Below are positions 22,597 to 32,197 of a DNA stretch of 64,000 bases, piece by piece. Numbering within the stretch: position 1 is the stretch's first letter; each line of letters opens with the position of its first letter. The DNA comes from Viridibacillus sp050279675 (GTDB lineage Bacteria; Bacillota; Bacilli; Bacillales_A; Planococcaceae), in NCBI RefSeq assembly GCF_050279675.1, contig NZ_JBNNUK010000017.1, positions 14,953 to 78,952 on the forward strand. The letters run 5' to 3'. Below the pieces are notes generated by a model. The model had not been told where the DNA came from. It worked only from the letters and a program-made list of their open reading frames with translations, and made no database searches. Made by a program: the position numbers and the translations under genes.

Positions 22597-25182
22597 TTAC
22601 TTCTTGTTTAAATTCCCTTGAATGTTGTTAGTATTTCTTGTAACGACTGTAGATTGGTCTACAACGCTATCAAGAGTTTTATTGATACTTTCACTACCAG
22701 TAGCTTTTGCAACGACTGTAGATTGATCTACAACGCTACCAAGAGTTTTATTGATACTTTCACTACCAGTAGCTTTTGCAACGACTGTAGATTGGTCTAC
22801 AACGCTATCAAGAGTTTTATTGATACTTTCGCCACCAGTAGCTTTTGCAACGACTGTAGATTGGTCTACAACACTATCAAGAGTTTTATTGATACCTTCA
22901 TTTCCGGCAGTTCTTGCATTCACTGTAGATTGGTCTATAACATCATCAATCGATTTTTCGATTGTTTGATTACCAGTTAGTTTTACATCTGTAGTGGCTG
23001 CAGTACTTTGTGCAGTTTGACTACCACCGTCAAAACCTTGTGCTTGTGCATTCAATAAAGTATTGTATTTTTCATCTTTATCCTGGCTACGTAATGTTTG
23101 CAGAACGTACTCTTGTGGTGTCTTTTTGAAATCGTCATCAATTGCATTAGAAAGAACATTATTGTTGGCTTTTTTCGCTTCTTCTAAAGGCATATCTGAT
23201 AAGCCTTCTTTACGCATATTTAGCAATAGCTTATCTGCTGATTTTTCAGTGTGACCATTACTTACTAAGTAATCTTTGATTTGGCTTTCATTTGAAGTTA
23301 AATTCTCGTCAGTTACATGTTGATAATAACCATTAGATTTTTTCTTCTGCTGATCTTGCAAATTCGTAAGCAGTGCGCCATTATTTGTTTCATTTCCATC
23401 TTCATTTAAAGCTTTTTTATACTCATTTGCTGTTGTGTCATTCAGCCCAACTTGTCGCATTTCCATTATTTTTTCATTAGCTTCTTCTTCAGTATCGCCA
23501 TTTTCTACGAGTGTAGCTTTAATATCTTTTTCATTGTCGCTCATGTTTTTATCTGTAACACGCTTGTAGAAATCCTTAGATACTGGATTACCTAGCTTAT
23601 CAGTGCTGCTATTACCATTCTTACTATTCGATAATAAAGCTGTACGAGCAACGCCTTGAACTGTATCTGAAAGCTTTTTATCGCCAGTTAGCCCTTGTCC
23701 TACGCTACTTCCTATACTCATACCGGCTACTGGGTTACCAGTCATTGCTCCAATTCCAGCCCCAACAGCAGTTGCAGTACCTTTTACTGCTGATTTAACA
23801 GGTTTCAATGCTGTATCTTTACCTTCTGAAAATGCTTCTCTCATTTTAGCGATTTCTTGTGAACCAAGTGTGAAGATATTCATAATACGTTTACGTAATA
23901 CGAATAAAGATACAAACATAATCATTTGGATCAAACCAGTTAGCAAGAAGCCACCTAGTCCACTTTGCAAATCTTGCAGATTATAAACAATATCAGTTAA
24001 TCCAAATAAGATGATTGAGATTAAAACTAAACCCACTTTTAATACGATAGGTAAACACAGTTCAAAGGAATACTTTTTAATTACACCAAATTGATTTGGT
24101 AGTGCGCCCCATAATAAAGCAAAGGGAGCAATAATAGCCATAATAATAAACCAAAAATGGCAAAGAATCATGACTAGAGATAATAAGAATAGTGGAATCG
24201 AATTAATAGCATTAACCACTAACATTAAACAAGCAAACATTAATCGATTATCTATATATTTCGTAGACAATGTATAGTTGTTGTATTTAGTTACTTCTTT
24301 TTTTGCTACTTCCAATCGTTCTTTCGTTCCTGCATCTTCTGCTAAAAGAGCTTTGATACGGTTATCTCCTATTTCGCTTTCATCTGTTGTAGAATATTGC
24401 AACATTAAATAGGGTTTATGAACAAATGAGTTAAATACATTGTCATACATAGCTTCTCTAACTGATTTTATTTCGGCTGTTTCACCTTTACTTACTGTAG
24501 ATGGCAATAAGGCAACTGTAACCGTTGTACTTAATGAGTTGATGCCTTTTAAGACAGTAGATAAATTTGAGAATAGAACTAGGGCTAAAGTGAAAGCAAT
24601 AATTGTTTTCACGATGTTAGACATAGCCCCAATAAACTGACGTTTAACCAAGTACTGATAAACTGTATAAATAGCAACTACTCCACAAATAATTGAAACA
24701 AACAAACCATAAAGCCCTTTTGTACTGAAACTACCGCTTGCCAGTCCTGACATTTTTGCTACTGATTCTGTTACTTTGTCTATCAGTGGATTCAAAACAT
24801 CTTCTGCTGAATAGCCGAAATCTAAAGCCTTAATAAGCATATTTGTGAATGTTAAATCCATCTTAAATGCCATATTGGTGATTTTGAAAATCATCATATT
24901 AAAGTATTCGTTTCCTTCCCCCTTCAATGTATCAAATGGGTTCAAGAAAGCACTTAGAGTACTGGTTTTTTCTATTTCGTCGTCTGTTAAAATATCTAAT
25001 TCATAATCATAATTTTTATTTTTGTATTTACCGTAATCAGATGTAAATAAATCATCTTTGGGTGTCTCATCTTTTGCTGTCTTCTCATCTTCTGCATATA
25101 CAGTATTTTGAGTACCTTGTACACCAAAGCTGAATGTGAAAAGTAAGATAAATGTTAGCAAAATTTTATAGTTTTTTTTCAT
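22597..25182 (-). CDS. VirB6/TrbL-like polytopic channel protein with C-terminal repeats
   Basis: About 861 aa from the ATG after GGAGTGTGAT. A signal peptide (about 1-30) is followed by a Lys/Glu/Asp-rich segment and then a membrane domain (about 95-440) with at least six hydrophobic helices and the conserved-looking SAFLNPFDTLKGEGNEY near 80. This resembles the CD3337/EF1877 family of mobilome membrane proteins, the VirB6-like subunit. The soluble C-terminus has two degenerate helical repeats of about 60 aa (VTDKNMSDNEKDIK.. and VTDENLTSNESQIK..) and then five 23-aa repeats (ESINKTLDSVVDQSTVVAKA). The tail is unusually long and may reach DNA or the coupling ATPase. Confidence 0.85.
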   Translation of the reverse strand: MKKNYKILLTFILLFTFSFGVQGTQNTVYAEDEKTAKDETPKDDLFTSDYGKYKNKNYDYELDILTDDEIEKTSTLSAFLNPFDTLKGEGNEYFNMMIFKITNMAFKMDLTFTNMLIKALDFGYSAEDVLNPLIDKVTESVAKMSGLASGSFSTKGLYGLFVSIICGVVAIYTVYQYLVKRQFIGAMSNIVKTIIAFTLALVLFSNLSTVLKGINSLSTTVTVALLPSTVSKGETAEIKSVREAMYDNVFNSFVHKPYLMLQYSTTDESEIGDNRIKALLAEDAGTKERLEVAKKEVTKYNNYTLSTKYIDNRLMFACLMLVVNAINSIPLFLLSLVMILCHFWFIIMAIIAPFALLWGALPNQFGVIKKYSFELCLPIVLKVGLVLISIILFGLTDIVYNLQDLQSGLGGFLLTGLIQMIMFVSLFVLRKRIMNIFTLGSQEIAKMREAFSEGKDTALKPVKSAVKGTATAVGAGIGAMTGNPVAGMSIGSSVGQGLTGDKKLSDTVQGVARTALLSNSKNGNSSTDKLGNPVSKDFYKRVTDKNMSDNEKDIKATLVENGDTEEEANEKIMEMRQVGLNDTTANEYKKALNEDGNETNNGALLTNLQDQQKKKSNGYYQHVTDENLTSNESQIKDYLVSNGHTEKSADKLLLNMRKEGLSDMPLEEAKKANNNVLSNAIDDDFKKTPQEYVLQTLRSQDKDEKYNTLLNAQAQGFDGGSQTAQSTAATTDVKLTGNQTIEKSIDDVIDQSTVNARTAGNEGINKTLDSVVDQSTVVAKATGGESINKTLDSVVDQSTVVAKATGSESINKTLGSVVDQSTVVAKATGSESINKTLDSVVDQSTVVTRNTNNIQGNLNKK
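22638..22980. repeat. Five tandem 69-bp repeats inside the VirB6-like gene
   Basis: The unit AACGACTGTAGATTGGTCTA recurs at 22642, 22711, 22780 and 22849, exactly 69 bases apart, with a diverged fifth unit at 22918. The first four are almost identical at DNA level, including silent positions, which points to recent amplification. Every unit keeps the frame (23 codons). Copy number is likely to vary among related plasmids. Confidence 0.9.
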
Positions 25183-25212
25183 ATTTTTATCACACTCCAT
25201 TAATTGCTATAT

Positions 25213-25242
25213 AAAAAAGAAACGACTATTTAAGCCGTTTCT
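25213..25242 (-). terminator. Hairpin between virB4-like and virB6-like genes
   Basis: AGAAACG pairs with CGTTTCT around an 11-base loop, followed on the minus strand by TTTTTTATA. It probably reduces rather than abolishes read-through into the VirB6-like gene, setting subunit ratio. Confidence 0.6.
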
Positions 25243-27861
25243 CTATAAATCATTATTCACTTCATCTTCTTGACCGTTTCGTTGGCGCTCACGTTCTCTT
25301 TCTACCTCGGTTGCAGTAGATGAATCAAATGCTTGTGCTAAATTAGAGAAAATTGGATCAACACGAATTAGTGCTGTACGACCATATATATCTTGGAATA
25401 GACAATGTCCACGTTCCATTGTTCTAATGCGGTCAACATTACCATCCGTTACAGGTAAATTTAAAAATTCTAGCATTTGTTTTGATTCTTTTGTAGTTTT
25501 TAATCCAAAGGAGAATTTCATACCCATATTGGCAACATCGTCACCATGATCACTAGCATTTTGTGAGCCTTTCATTAACGTTGTATTGTAATAACGTCCT
25601 TTACGTACAATGAAGTCCATTAGTTCACGCCCTGTGGCTGAACGGTCAATAGAACTAGCTTCATCTTGTAAGATGATTTTATGAATTGAGCGATCTTGCT
25701 TAAACATGTACTGCTTAGTAAATGCAGTAATTGAAATCAAAATGGCTTCTGAAATCTTTTGAACCGGTCTTATTTTTTCTGTGCCTTTTTCGGGAAGATT
25801 CAGGTTTTCAACCATTAGTACTTGTAATGGCTTATCTACTTTTAAGACTTTATAATTTTGACCCACTTTACCGAATAATAAAGAACTGATTTTTTGACTA
25901 TTCAGAGAAACTAAAGCATCTTTTAAGCTCTCTAATGCCTTAAAGCGATTATCCGAAATTTTTGTTTCACCCTTAATTGCTTTGTTAAACATAGCGACTA
26001 AGTAATCTATAATTCCTCCAATACAAGGATCTTCATTCTCTCCGACAAATTCTATAGCTTCACTTAAAAGAGTGTACTCCATGTCGTTGATGTCAACATT
26101 CGTTAAATAAGACAAAATATCAAGTGCCACGTTTTTACCTTCTTCAATATCAACACTAGTGCGGAAAGGATCAAGACAACCATCGTCTTCTTTATTAGTA
26201 CCTAACGTCCATTTTGAGATGTGTTCAGAATCAATGAGAGGTAAACTGTCCCAACCTTTTCTGTCACCTTTAGGATCAATTACAAGCGCCTGAGAGCCTG
26301 TTAATAAAGACAAGTATAGGTAAAGGTTCATAAAGAATGATTTCCCTTTACCTGTAGCTCCTGCAACTACTAAAGAAATAGAATCTTCTAAGTTACCTAG
26401 CCCTTCAAATGCTTTTGCTGCTAAGTCAGGCTGAACGAATACAGGACGATTCAATCGGTCTGTAAATCCAATAAAGAAACCTCGATTATCACCAACTGAT
26501 GTAGTACCTCCAAACATCATGCCTGCCAATACGCCACTTTCTACTTCTATTTTGTAATCCTCGTTTATTTGTCTAGCACCAAGTACTTTTTCCATCATTA
26601 AATTAAGTTGTTCTCCATACGGGGCAACTGCTTTGATACCGTATTTCAACAATTCATCTTTTAATCTTTTTGTACGGATTTCTAAATCTTTTGTATTGGA
26701 TGCAGTTACTTTAAATACAAAAGAGCAAGAATATGCGGGTTGACCTGTCTTTTGGAAATAGGCTTCAGCTTGAATTGCCCCACGTTCTGAATCGTCTAGT
26801 GCTAAATCGGTGTTTGAGCCTGATTTATAGGCTTCTGCTCGTTGGTCTTGATATTCTAGTCGTTTATTAGATAAACGTTTTATAATGCGCTCATTTGACT
26901 GGTGATAAGCTCTTACACTTATAGATATAGGAAAAGGCATTGTTGATTGTAAATGATACATCCACTCAAAGTTAGGGAAAAAGTTTTCAGATTCCATGCT
27001 ATGTACTACTAAATAACGAGAATACATATCTGTTGGTCCTTCTTCATTCTCCAATATCTTTGAAAAGCGAAGTGTAGTTGGAGTAACTTCTTCAATATTC
27101 GTATTTTGAATATCTAAAAATGCACTAGGTTTTGGACGAACAGCTTCTTCTCCTTCATTCGTATTTACTTTTTCACTACTTTTGAATCCTCGTCTATGGT
27201 CAATATCAATATTTGATGGTGTAACCGAAAATTCTTTTTCAATGATATAAATACACTCTACTGTACTAATTTTAGATACTTTACAATTAAAAGCTGCTAT
27301 TAAACTGCTTTGAATCATATCAGATTGATCATGCCAGGCATCGATCTCTGATTTCAGCATATCGTTCACTTGTAAACCAAGTGCTTTATGGACTGGTGTG
27401 TTTAATCCTTTCCACAATTCTTTGATAGTATTTAACGTTTGCAAGCCTACATTCATATCTAGATATTTGTTTTTTTCAGGGTTTAGCTGAACACCGATAT
27501 ATTGAAAGTATTCACTCGTTTCACTGTTTGCCCGATGTTCAATTAAGATTTGTTTCAACTGCTCCATATAAAGAAGTCCTGACTCTTTTAATGGATATTC
27601 TTTAAGTTTCATTTCTTCAATTGTATGGTCAATAATCTCATCAATATTGGTTGGGAAAGGCTCTGAAATATAATGTAGATCATAGCGATTGTTAAACAAA
27701 AAGGCTTGTTGTAGACTGAAAGGCATGAATTTGTCTTCATGGTCTAAAAAGTCGTAGTTAAAGCCCCCAATTTTAAAATAGGCTGTCACCGTTCCATCTT
27801 GGCCGAATACTAAGTTTTTATCGATATGCTTTATGGGAAAATCTAATACAGCAGAATACAT
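25243..27861 (-). CDS. VirB4-type conjugation ATPase
   Basis: This 872-aa protein energises the type IV channel. Walker A GATGKGKS is at residues 501-508, followed by ALVIDPKGDRKGW near 530. Walker B is in HKIILQDEASSID, with the sensor block LMKGSQNASDHGDDVANMG. The N-terminal 450 residues correspond to the CagE/TrbE/VirB4 N-domain (YLVVHSMESENFFPNF, RAYHQSNERIIKRL). Length and order match VirB4/ConE/TcpF proteins. It starts at ATG in TAAATG, directly coupled to the TcpE-like gene, with AAGGAG eight bases upstream. The C-terminus ends in an Arg/Glu-rich tail. Confidence 0.93.
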   Translation of the reverse strand: MYSAVLDFPIKHIDKNLVFGQDGTVTAYFKIGGFNYDFLDHEDKFMPFSLQQAFLFNNRYDLHYISEPFPTNIDEIIDHTIEEMKLKEYPLKESGLLYMEQLKQILIEHRANSETSEYFQYIGVQLNPEKNKYLDMNVGLQTLNTIKELWKGLNTPVHKALGLQVNDMLKSEIDAWHDQSDMIQSSLIAAFNCKVSKISTVECIYIIEKEFSVTPSNIDIDHRRGFKSSEKVNTNEGEEAVRPKPSAFLDIQNTNIEEVTPTTLRFSKILENEEGPTDMYSRYLVVHSMESENFFPNFEWMYHLQSTMPFPISISVRAYHQSNERIIKRLSNKRLEYQDQRAEAYKSGSNTDLALDDSERGAIQAEAYFQKTGQPAYSCSFVFKVTASNTKDLEIRTKRLKDELLKYGIKAVAPYGEQLNLMMEKVLGARQINEDYKIEVESGVLAGMMFGGTTSVGDNRGFFIGFTDRLNRPVFVQPDLAAKAFEGLGNLEDSISLVVAGATGKGKSFFMNLYLYLSLLTGSQALVIDPKGDRKGWDSLPLIDSEHISKWTLGTNKEDDGCLDPFRTSVDIEEGKNVALDILSYLTNVDINDMEYTLLSEAIEFVGENEDPCIGGIIDYLVAMFNKAIKGETKISDNRFKALESLKDALVSLNSQKISSLLFGKVGQNYKVLKVDKPLQVLMVENLNLPEKGTEKIRPVQKISEAILISITAFTKQYMFKQDRSIHKIILQDEASSIDRSATGRELMDFIVRKGRYYNTTLMKGSQNASDHGDDVANMGMKFSFGLKTTKESKQMLEFLNLPVTDGNVDRIRTMERGHCLFQDIYGRTALIRVDPIFSNLAQAFDSSTATEVERERERQRNGQEDEVNNDL

Positions 27862-28938
27862 TTACCATTCTCCTTTTTTCATTAACTTATCTAATTTTCT
27901 TTCCATCTTTATTTTTCTTTTTTCTTCTTTCACTTGTGTTCTCAAATCTTTCAAATTAGGCCGATTTGCTAATTCCAATTCCATTTTTTCTTTTTCAGTT
28001 ATTGGTTTTTCAACTAAAACGTGAGTTCCATAAACAGGGAGATTCACATTTTCTTTTTCTGATATATCAATAGTTGGTGTATCTTTCTTTCGTGATGTTA
28101 CAAATATTTGCTTAATTTTCGGTAATTTAATAATTGTATTTTTCGCTTTTTCTACTTTCTCTGCTTTAACAATCGGTTCAGCTTCAACAACTGGCTCTGC
28201 CTTAGCAATCGGTTTAGTTTCAACAACTGGCTCCGGTTTAGCAATCGGTTTAGTTTCAACAACTGGCTGAAGTACACTTTCATTTGAAATTGACGTTCTC
28301 TCAACTATTGTTTCTTTTTCATGATGAGTTACTTTTGGAACTTCTTTCTTTTTCAATGCAGTTTTAATAGCAGGAGTATTTAATACTTCTTTTACTTTCG
28401 GAATTTTATCCTTCTTATTTTTCTCTTTCAACTTTTGGTTTTTAATTGGTTTCTCAGTTTTGAATCTTTTCTTTATATCCATTTTTCTATTTGGCGTAAA
28501 TTCCTGTTTTAATTGCTTTTGCATTTCTTCTATATCGCTATACTCAACTGTTGCATAACCGCTAAAACGATAAGTAGCTGGTCTTGCTATTTCACGCCCT
28601 CGCAAATAACTTACACGCTCTCTCTTTCTTAATTGATATAAAAAAATAGAACGGAAGAAAGCGATTGGATTTCGCCCTTCCGTTCGTATATCGCTTAATA
28701 AGTAAGCCATTCCAAAAGGTATTAGTAATAAAAATACAGGGGGTACGATTTTCAAAAGCCCCCCTATTATTGGCGTGAAGTAAATCGTTGCTTCGATAAT
28801 GGCGAAAAGAAAGAAATACAAAATTGATTTTAATTTTATCGGTCTACCAAGTGATACACCAAGCAATTGATATATTTTTCTATCAAATTTAAGGTAGTCA
28901 TTTAAAACCAATAATGTGATTCTCTTTTTCTCTTGCAT
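27862..28938 (-). CDS. TcpE-like transfer membrane protein with repeat tail
   Basis: The 358-aa protein has an N-terminal membrane domain (about 1-150) with two close hydrophobic hairpin segments (about 35-60 and 63-84), then RTEGRNPIAFFRSIFLYQLRKR, typical of TcpE/ConD subunits that help localise VirB4. The C-terminal 200 residues are very Lys/Glu/Pro-rich with a PVVETKPIAKPEP-type repeat (about 215-260) that looks like an extended spacer, and end in a basic helix. The family tail is normally short, so the extension is unusual. It is coupled to the VirB4 gene (TAAATG). Confidence 0.75.
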   Translation of the reverse strand: MQEKKRITLLVLNDYLKFDRKIYQLLGVSLGRPIKLKSILYFFLFAIIEATIYFTPIIGGLLKIVPPVFLLLIPFGMAYLLSDIRTEGRNPIAFFRSIFLYQLRKRERVSYLRGREIARPATYRFSGYATVEYSDIEEMQKQLKQEFTPNRKMDIKKRFKTEKPIKNQKLKEKNKKDKIPKVKEVLNTPAIKTALKKKEVPKVTHHEKETIVERTSISNESVLQPVVETKPIAKPEPVVETKPIAKAEPVVEAEPIVKAEKVEKAKNTIIKLPKIKQIFVTSRKKDTPTIDISEKENVNLPVYGTHVLVEKPITEKEKMELELANRPNLKDLRTQVKEEKRKIKMERKLDKLMKKGEW

Positions 28939-28980
28939 TGACTTTACCTCTTTCTATCATTTCGTGATAACATGCACCAA

Positions 28981-29199
28981 TTATTTAGTCATTATTTTTC
29001 CTTTTAACCATGCAGATAGAGTTGTGATTACTGTTGGATCAGTAACGAAAATACCAATAAACGCTAGTGCAACAATACTACCAATCATTGCAATCCATGA
29101 ACGCTTCGCTGCACAAACAATAATCACCACTAGTAAAACTGCCATTAGTCCGTACCCTGCTTGCTCTTTAATCCAGTTGAATGCTTCTTTAAAATCCAT
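28981..29199 (-). CDS. TcpD-like small membrane protein
   Basis: A 72-aa protein with two hydrophobic helices (about 14-31 and 34-52) and a final amphipathic stretch, FVTDPTVITTLSAWLKGKI. Length, topology and the 'xxDP' turn resemble TcpD/ConC membrane subunits, encoded between TcpC and TcpE as here. AAGGAGG lies nine bases before the ATG. An alternative is a VirB2-like pilin, but no signal-peptide cleavage site is visible. Confidence 0.65.
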   Translation of the reverse strand: MDFKEAFNWIKEQAGYGLMAVLLVVIIVCAAKRSWIAMIGSIVALAFIGIFVTDPTVITTLSAWLKGKIMTK

Positions 29200-29212
29200 T
29201 TTATATTCCTCC

Positions 29213-30259
29213 TTAGTTGTTTGTTCCAGGTGTTATTTCTGTTGATTGAATTTCTACATTTGTTAGTTCATCGAAACCTGCTACTACGAAACGATCTGCT
29301 TCTTTTTTAATGGTCAATTGGTAATTCTCTGTATGTTGTAACTTAGTAGAGGGATTTTCTAATACAACCTCCACAAATGCTATGATTTTTGATTTATCCT
29401 CATCTTTTGTTTGATAAATTTTAGCAGTAGATACATCTACAAACCTTGCAGTACCATTTAAGCCATAAGTAACTTTAGAATCCGTTAATAAGTAATCCAA
29501 TTTGTCTTTTGTATCTTCTATATACACTTTGAAAAATGTTGGTAAAAACTGATTTACTTCACTTTGCGTATCGGTCTCTGCTGTTTGTAGACCGTTATAT
29601 ACTACAGACGTTAATGTTGTTGTTTTACTGTAATTTGCTAATCGTGGTAAATCATAAATGCCAAATGTTTTACCGTCATAAGCTACCGAGAAAGTTACAT
29701 ACTGTTGATCTTCAATTGCTTTTTTTCCTTTTGACTTTTTACCAGGCACTAATTTAGATTTCACAGATAGAGTTATTTGAGATAAATGTTCACTGATTTC
29801 TTTAATTTCTTTAACTTCACTACTTTTCCAAGTAGAGTTCCAAGAATCAGATTGAATTTCTATTCCTGCGTTGCTATCTAAGGATGCTGCCAAATACGGT
29901 TTAATTCGCTGTGTGTGCTCGTCAATACCTTCATTTGTAGACTTCCATGTATATAATTCTTTTGAAAAGTCGATAGCATACTGTACAGCTTCAATGGAAG
30001 TAGCTTTATTAACGATCATTTTAGGTTCTTCTACTTCTGCACTGCCATTATCAACAAAGACATTAACGAACACGAAAAATACTATGAATCCAAATACACA
30101 CCAAAATGCAATTAAACCTGTCTTACGAGCAACAAACCCTTTTGGCTTTACTGAAGACTGTCGTTTCTTTTTCTTTAACTCTTTCTTTATCTTTTCTTGC
30201 TCTGATATTTCAGCTATATTGCCACTTATTACTTTCGATTTTTTAAATAAAGCTTTCAT
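29213..30259 (-). CDS. TcpC/ConB-like scaffold protein
   Basis: The 348-aa protein has a basic cytoplasmic N-terminus (about 1-48, KKELKKKKRQSS), one transmembrane helix (about 50-70) and an extracellular region with two NTF2-like halves (about 90-215 and 220-340). This is the architecture of TcpC of pCW3 and ConB of ICEBs1, structural equivalents of VirB8 that nucleate the channel. Landmarks are AVQYAIDFSKELYTWKS early in the external part and YQLTIKKEADRFVVAGFDEL near the end. It lies 14 bases upstream of the TcpD-like gene. Confidence 0.85.
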   Translation of the reverse strand: MKALFKKSKVISGNIAEISEQEKIKKELKKKKRQSSVKPKGFVARKTGLIAFWCVFGFIVFFVFVNVFVDNGSAEVEEPKMIVNKATSIEAVQYAIDFSKELYTWKSTNEGIDEHTQRIKPYLAASLDSNAGIEIQSDSWNSTWKSSEVKEIKEISEHLSQITLSVKSKLVPGKKSKGKKAIEDQQYVTFSVAYDGKTFGIYDLPRLANYSKTTTLTSVVYNGLQTAETDTQSEVNQFLPTFFKVYIEDTKDKLDYLLTDSKVTYGLNGTARFVDVSTAKIYQTKDEDKSKIIAFVEVVLENPSTKLQHTENYQLTIKKEADRFVVAGFDELTNVEIQSTEITPGTNN

Positions 30260-30288
30260 TTTTTCTCACCTCTCGGAATATTTCGAGA

Positions 30289-30513
30289 TTACGTATTATG
30301 TTTAGATGTACCGAACATTATTAATACACCGGCAATCAGAATTACGGCTCCTGCAATACCATATTTAGCTGCTGCGGTTGCATAAAGCGATTTTGCCATG
30401 ACCTGTGTTTCTTCCCATAACGGTTGTAATTGAGGAAACTGTTCAAGCATAAGGCTTCCTACAACGATTACGACAAATAAGCTCACAATCGCACCAAACA
30501 TTTTCTTTACCAT
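30289..30513 (-). CDS. Small two-helix membrane protein, possible pilin-like subunit
   Basis: A 74-aa protein with hydrophobic helices at about 7-24 and 50-69 separated by a polar loop (EQFPQLQPLWEETQ). The size and topology resemble VirB2/TrbC pilins after processing, or holin-like membrane proteins. It sits just before the TcpC-like gene. AAAGGGATG precedes the ATG. No family can be named. Confidence 0.55.
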   Translation of the reverse strand: MVKKMFGAIVSLFVVIVVGSLMLEQFPQLQPLWEETQVMAKSLYATAAAKYGIAGAVILIAGVLIMFGTSKHNT

Positions 30514-30588
30514 GTTTTATCATCCCTTTCCGAAACTTAAAGTAGTTAATTTTTAGTCATTCCCCCTTCCAATGAGTAAATTTAAGAT

Positions 30589-31200
30589 CTAATCAACAAA
30601 CCCATTGGGTGTTGCGTAACCGTCTATGCTCCAAATTTTCGAGTTCTTAGATTGCGCTTTTTTTTGAGCCTGTTTAAATTCAGATAAATATTTCGTGTTA
30701 GGTTTCGATACATAAGCAACTCTGGCATATCCTTTTTTCACCATAGTTAAATTCATATTCTCATCCCCTAACCAAACGTAAGCCAATGTACGTCCATACT
30801 TATCTGTAGCATTTTCTCCTAATTCGATTTCAACTGTTGAACCTTTTTTTAATCGTTTTTTAAGATAATTACTAGCTTCTTTACTGAACTTTTGGGGCTT
30901 CACACCATCTTTTACGCTTTCAGGAGTATCAATTAGTAACATTCTAATAGTCGTAGTTTTGTTATTCAGCTTTACTTTCACTGTATCTCCATCAACTACT
31001 CCAACGACTACAGCTTCCTTATTTGGTGTTCTTACTGTGGACTTGAATATTTCAGAAGACCTTTTAAACAAATCAGGAAAATCAATGTTATTAAGTATCT
31101 TAGGTACACTTTCTACAGCCCAAACTCGCATATCATCGTAAGTTTTATAAAATGTGAAACATAAAGACAAGGAAAGAATAATTTTGATCAGTGCTTTCAC
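30589..31200 (-). CDS. Secreted thermonuclease-like protein (SNase domain)
   Basis: This 203-aa protein starts with GTG (AAAGGAG nine bases upstream) and has an N-terminal hydrophobic segment (about 3-20). The staphylococcal-nuclease domain spans about 62-195. VVDGDTVKVKL carries the first Asp, RMLLIDTPES supplies the Arg, Asp, Thr and Glu cluster, and DKYGRTLAYVW gives the second Arg, so all catalytic positions look present. It lies inside the transfer operon between the Tad genes and the channel genes. A membrane- or wall-tethered nuclease here might degrade free DNA at the mating junction or process surface DNA. Confidence 0.88.
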   Translation of the reverse strand: MKALIKIILSLSLCFTFYKTYDDMRVWAVESVPKILNNIDFPDLFKRSSEIFKSTVRTPNKEAVVVGVVDGDTVKVKLNNKTTTIRMLLIDTPESVKDGVKPQKFSKEASNYLKKRLKKGSTVEIELGENATDKYGRTLAYVWLGDENMNLTMVKKGYARVAYVSKPNTKYLSEFKQAQKKAQSKNSKIWSIDGYATPNGFVD

Positions 31201-31225
31201 TTATTTCTCCTTTCACCTTATGACA

Positions 31226-31273
31226 TAAAAAAAGGCAACCCCTATTCTGCAACGAATAGAAATTACCTTTTTA
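31226..31273 (-). terminator. Terminator between tad-like genes and nuclease gene
   Basis: AAAAAGG/CCTTTTT with an inner CTATTC/GAATAG stem, followed on the minus strand by TTTTTTTATG. It divides the Tad-like block from the channel block. Confidence 0.65.
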
Positions 31274-31354
31274 GAGAACGGGTAGAGTTCCTGAAATTAT
31301 TATAATCCATTTTTTATGCGTTGTCATCATTTTGAGCAAAAAAAATCTGCGTAA

Positions 31355-32197
31355 TTAATACACTGTTATATCTAAAGCATTCTTTTGTAAACGGTATAAG
31401 CTGAACAAGAATCCACATACATATAAACAGCAAATTGCATAGGCTGTAGCGCCTGTACTTAAAAATACATCATATAAATCATCTGTTTGATAACTAATCA
31501 TGAATGGCATTAATGCACTAGTAGCCATCATTACATATATTTTTTGACGTAATGCTTTTTTTCTTCTATAAAGCTTATCTGAAGAAACCAATTCAAAGTT
31601 AATTGCTTTGTTCGGCTTGTGGAACAATTCTTTTGGATTACCACCATTTTGATACATTACATTCAATACATCGTGGTAAATATCTAAAGCATCGAAACGG
31701 TACTTTTTGAAATGATCTGTGTACAAAATTGCTTTTCTTTCTAATCCAACGAGAGTTAATTCAATGTCCTCTGCAATTTCCTTATCAGCCTGTTTTTTCA
31801 CTTCTTTTAATGCATCCATAATGTTATATCCTGCTTGCAAATAAAATGTCATGTTGGTTGAATAGCGCTGTAATTCTTTCAAAATGTGTTGTTTATGAGC
31901 TATTTCTTTAGGAATGTATACTATTACGTAAAAACCAACTATTCCTGAAATAACACCTATAATTACAGATAGTGCTACGCTTCTAGTAAGCATAAACATA
32001 TACCATCCAATAAAACCTCCTATTATAAGGCTCGCAATTATAATTTGAATGGCTGGGAAAAACACTCTCATTTCAGCCCATCGAGCTTTTATATCAATCT
32101 TTTTCTTTTTCTTTTTTTCTTCTTTCTTTTTTGGCTTATTCATTTCAACTTCCAGTACTTCTTCTGTATTTACTTCACGTTTTTTTAATAAATTCAT
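31355..32197 (-). CDS. TadB/TadC-like inner-membrane platform protein
   Basis: A 280-aa protein with a very basic start (KKKEEKKKKKKIDIK), a hydrophobic pair at about 48-95, a cytoplasmic type II secretion F-like helical region (about 105-215: LKELQRYSTNMTFYLQAGYNIMDALKEV) and two further helices at the end (about 222-265). This is the layout of TadB/TadC platform proteins of Flp/Tad pilus systems. It overlaps the TadA-like gene by four bases (ATGA). A second, shorter platform gene lies on the other side of the ATPase gene, so the pair corresponds to TadB plus TadC. Confidence 0.8.
   Translation of the reverse strand: MNLLKKREVNTEEVLEVEMNKPKKKEEKKKKKKIDIKARWAEMRVFFPAIQIIIASLIIGGFIGWYMFMLTRSVALSVIIGVISGIVGFYVIVYIPKEIAHKQHILKELQRYSTNMTFYLQAGYNIMDALKEVKKQADKEIAEDIELTLVGLERKAILYTDHFKKYRFDALDIYHDVLNVMYQNGGNPKELFHKPNKAINFELVSSDKLYRRKKALRQKIYVMMATSALMPFMISYQTDDLYDVFLSTGATAYAICCLYVCGFLFSLYRLQKNALDITVY

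Noticed and set aside
22618..22980. Plus-strand frame with Cys-rich repeats (CNDCRLVYNAIKS)
   Set aside because: It is the antisense shadow of the 69-bp repeat array in the VirB6-like gene.
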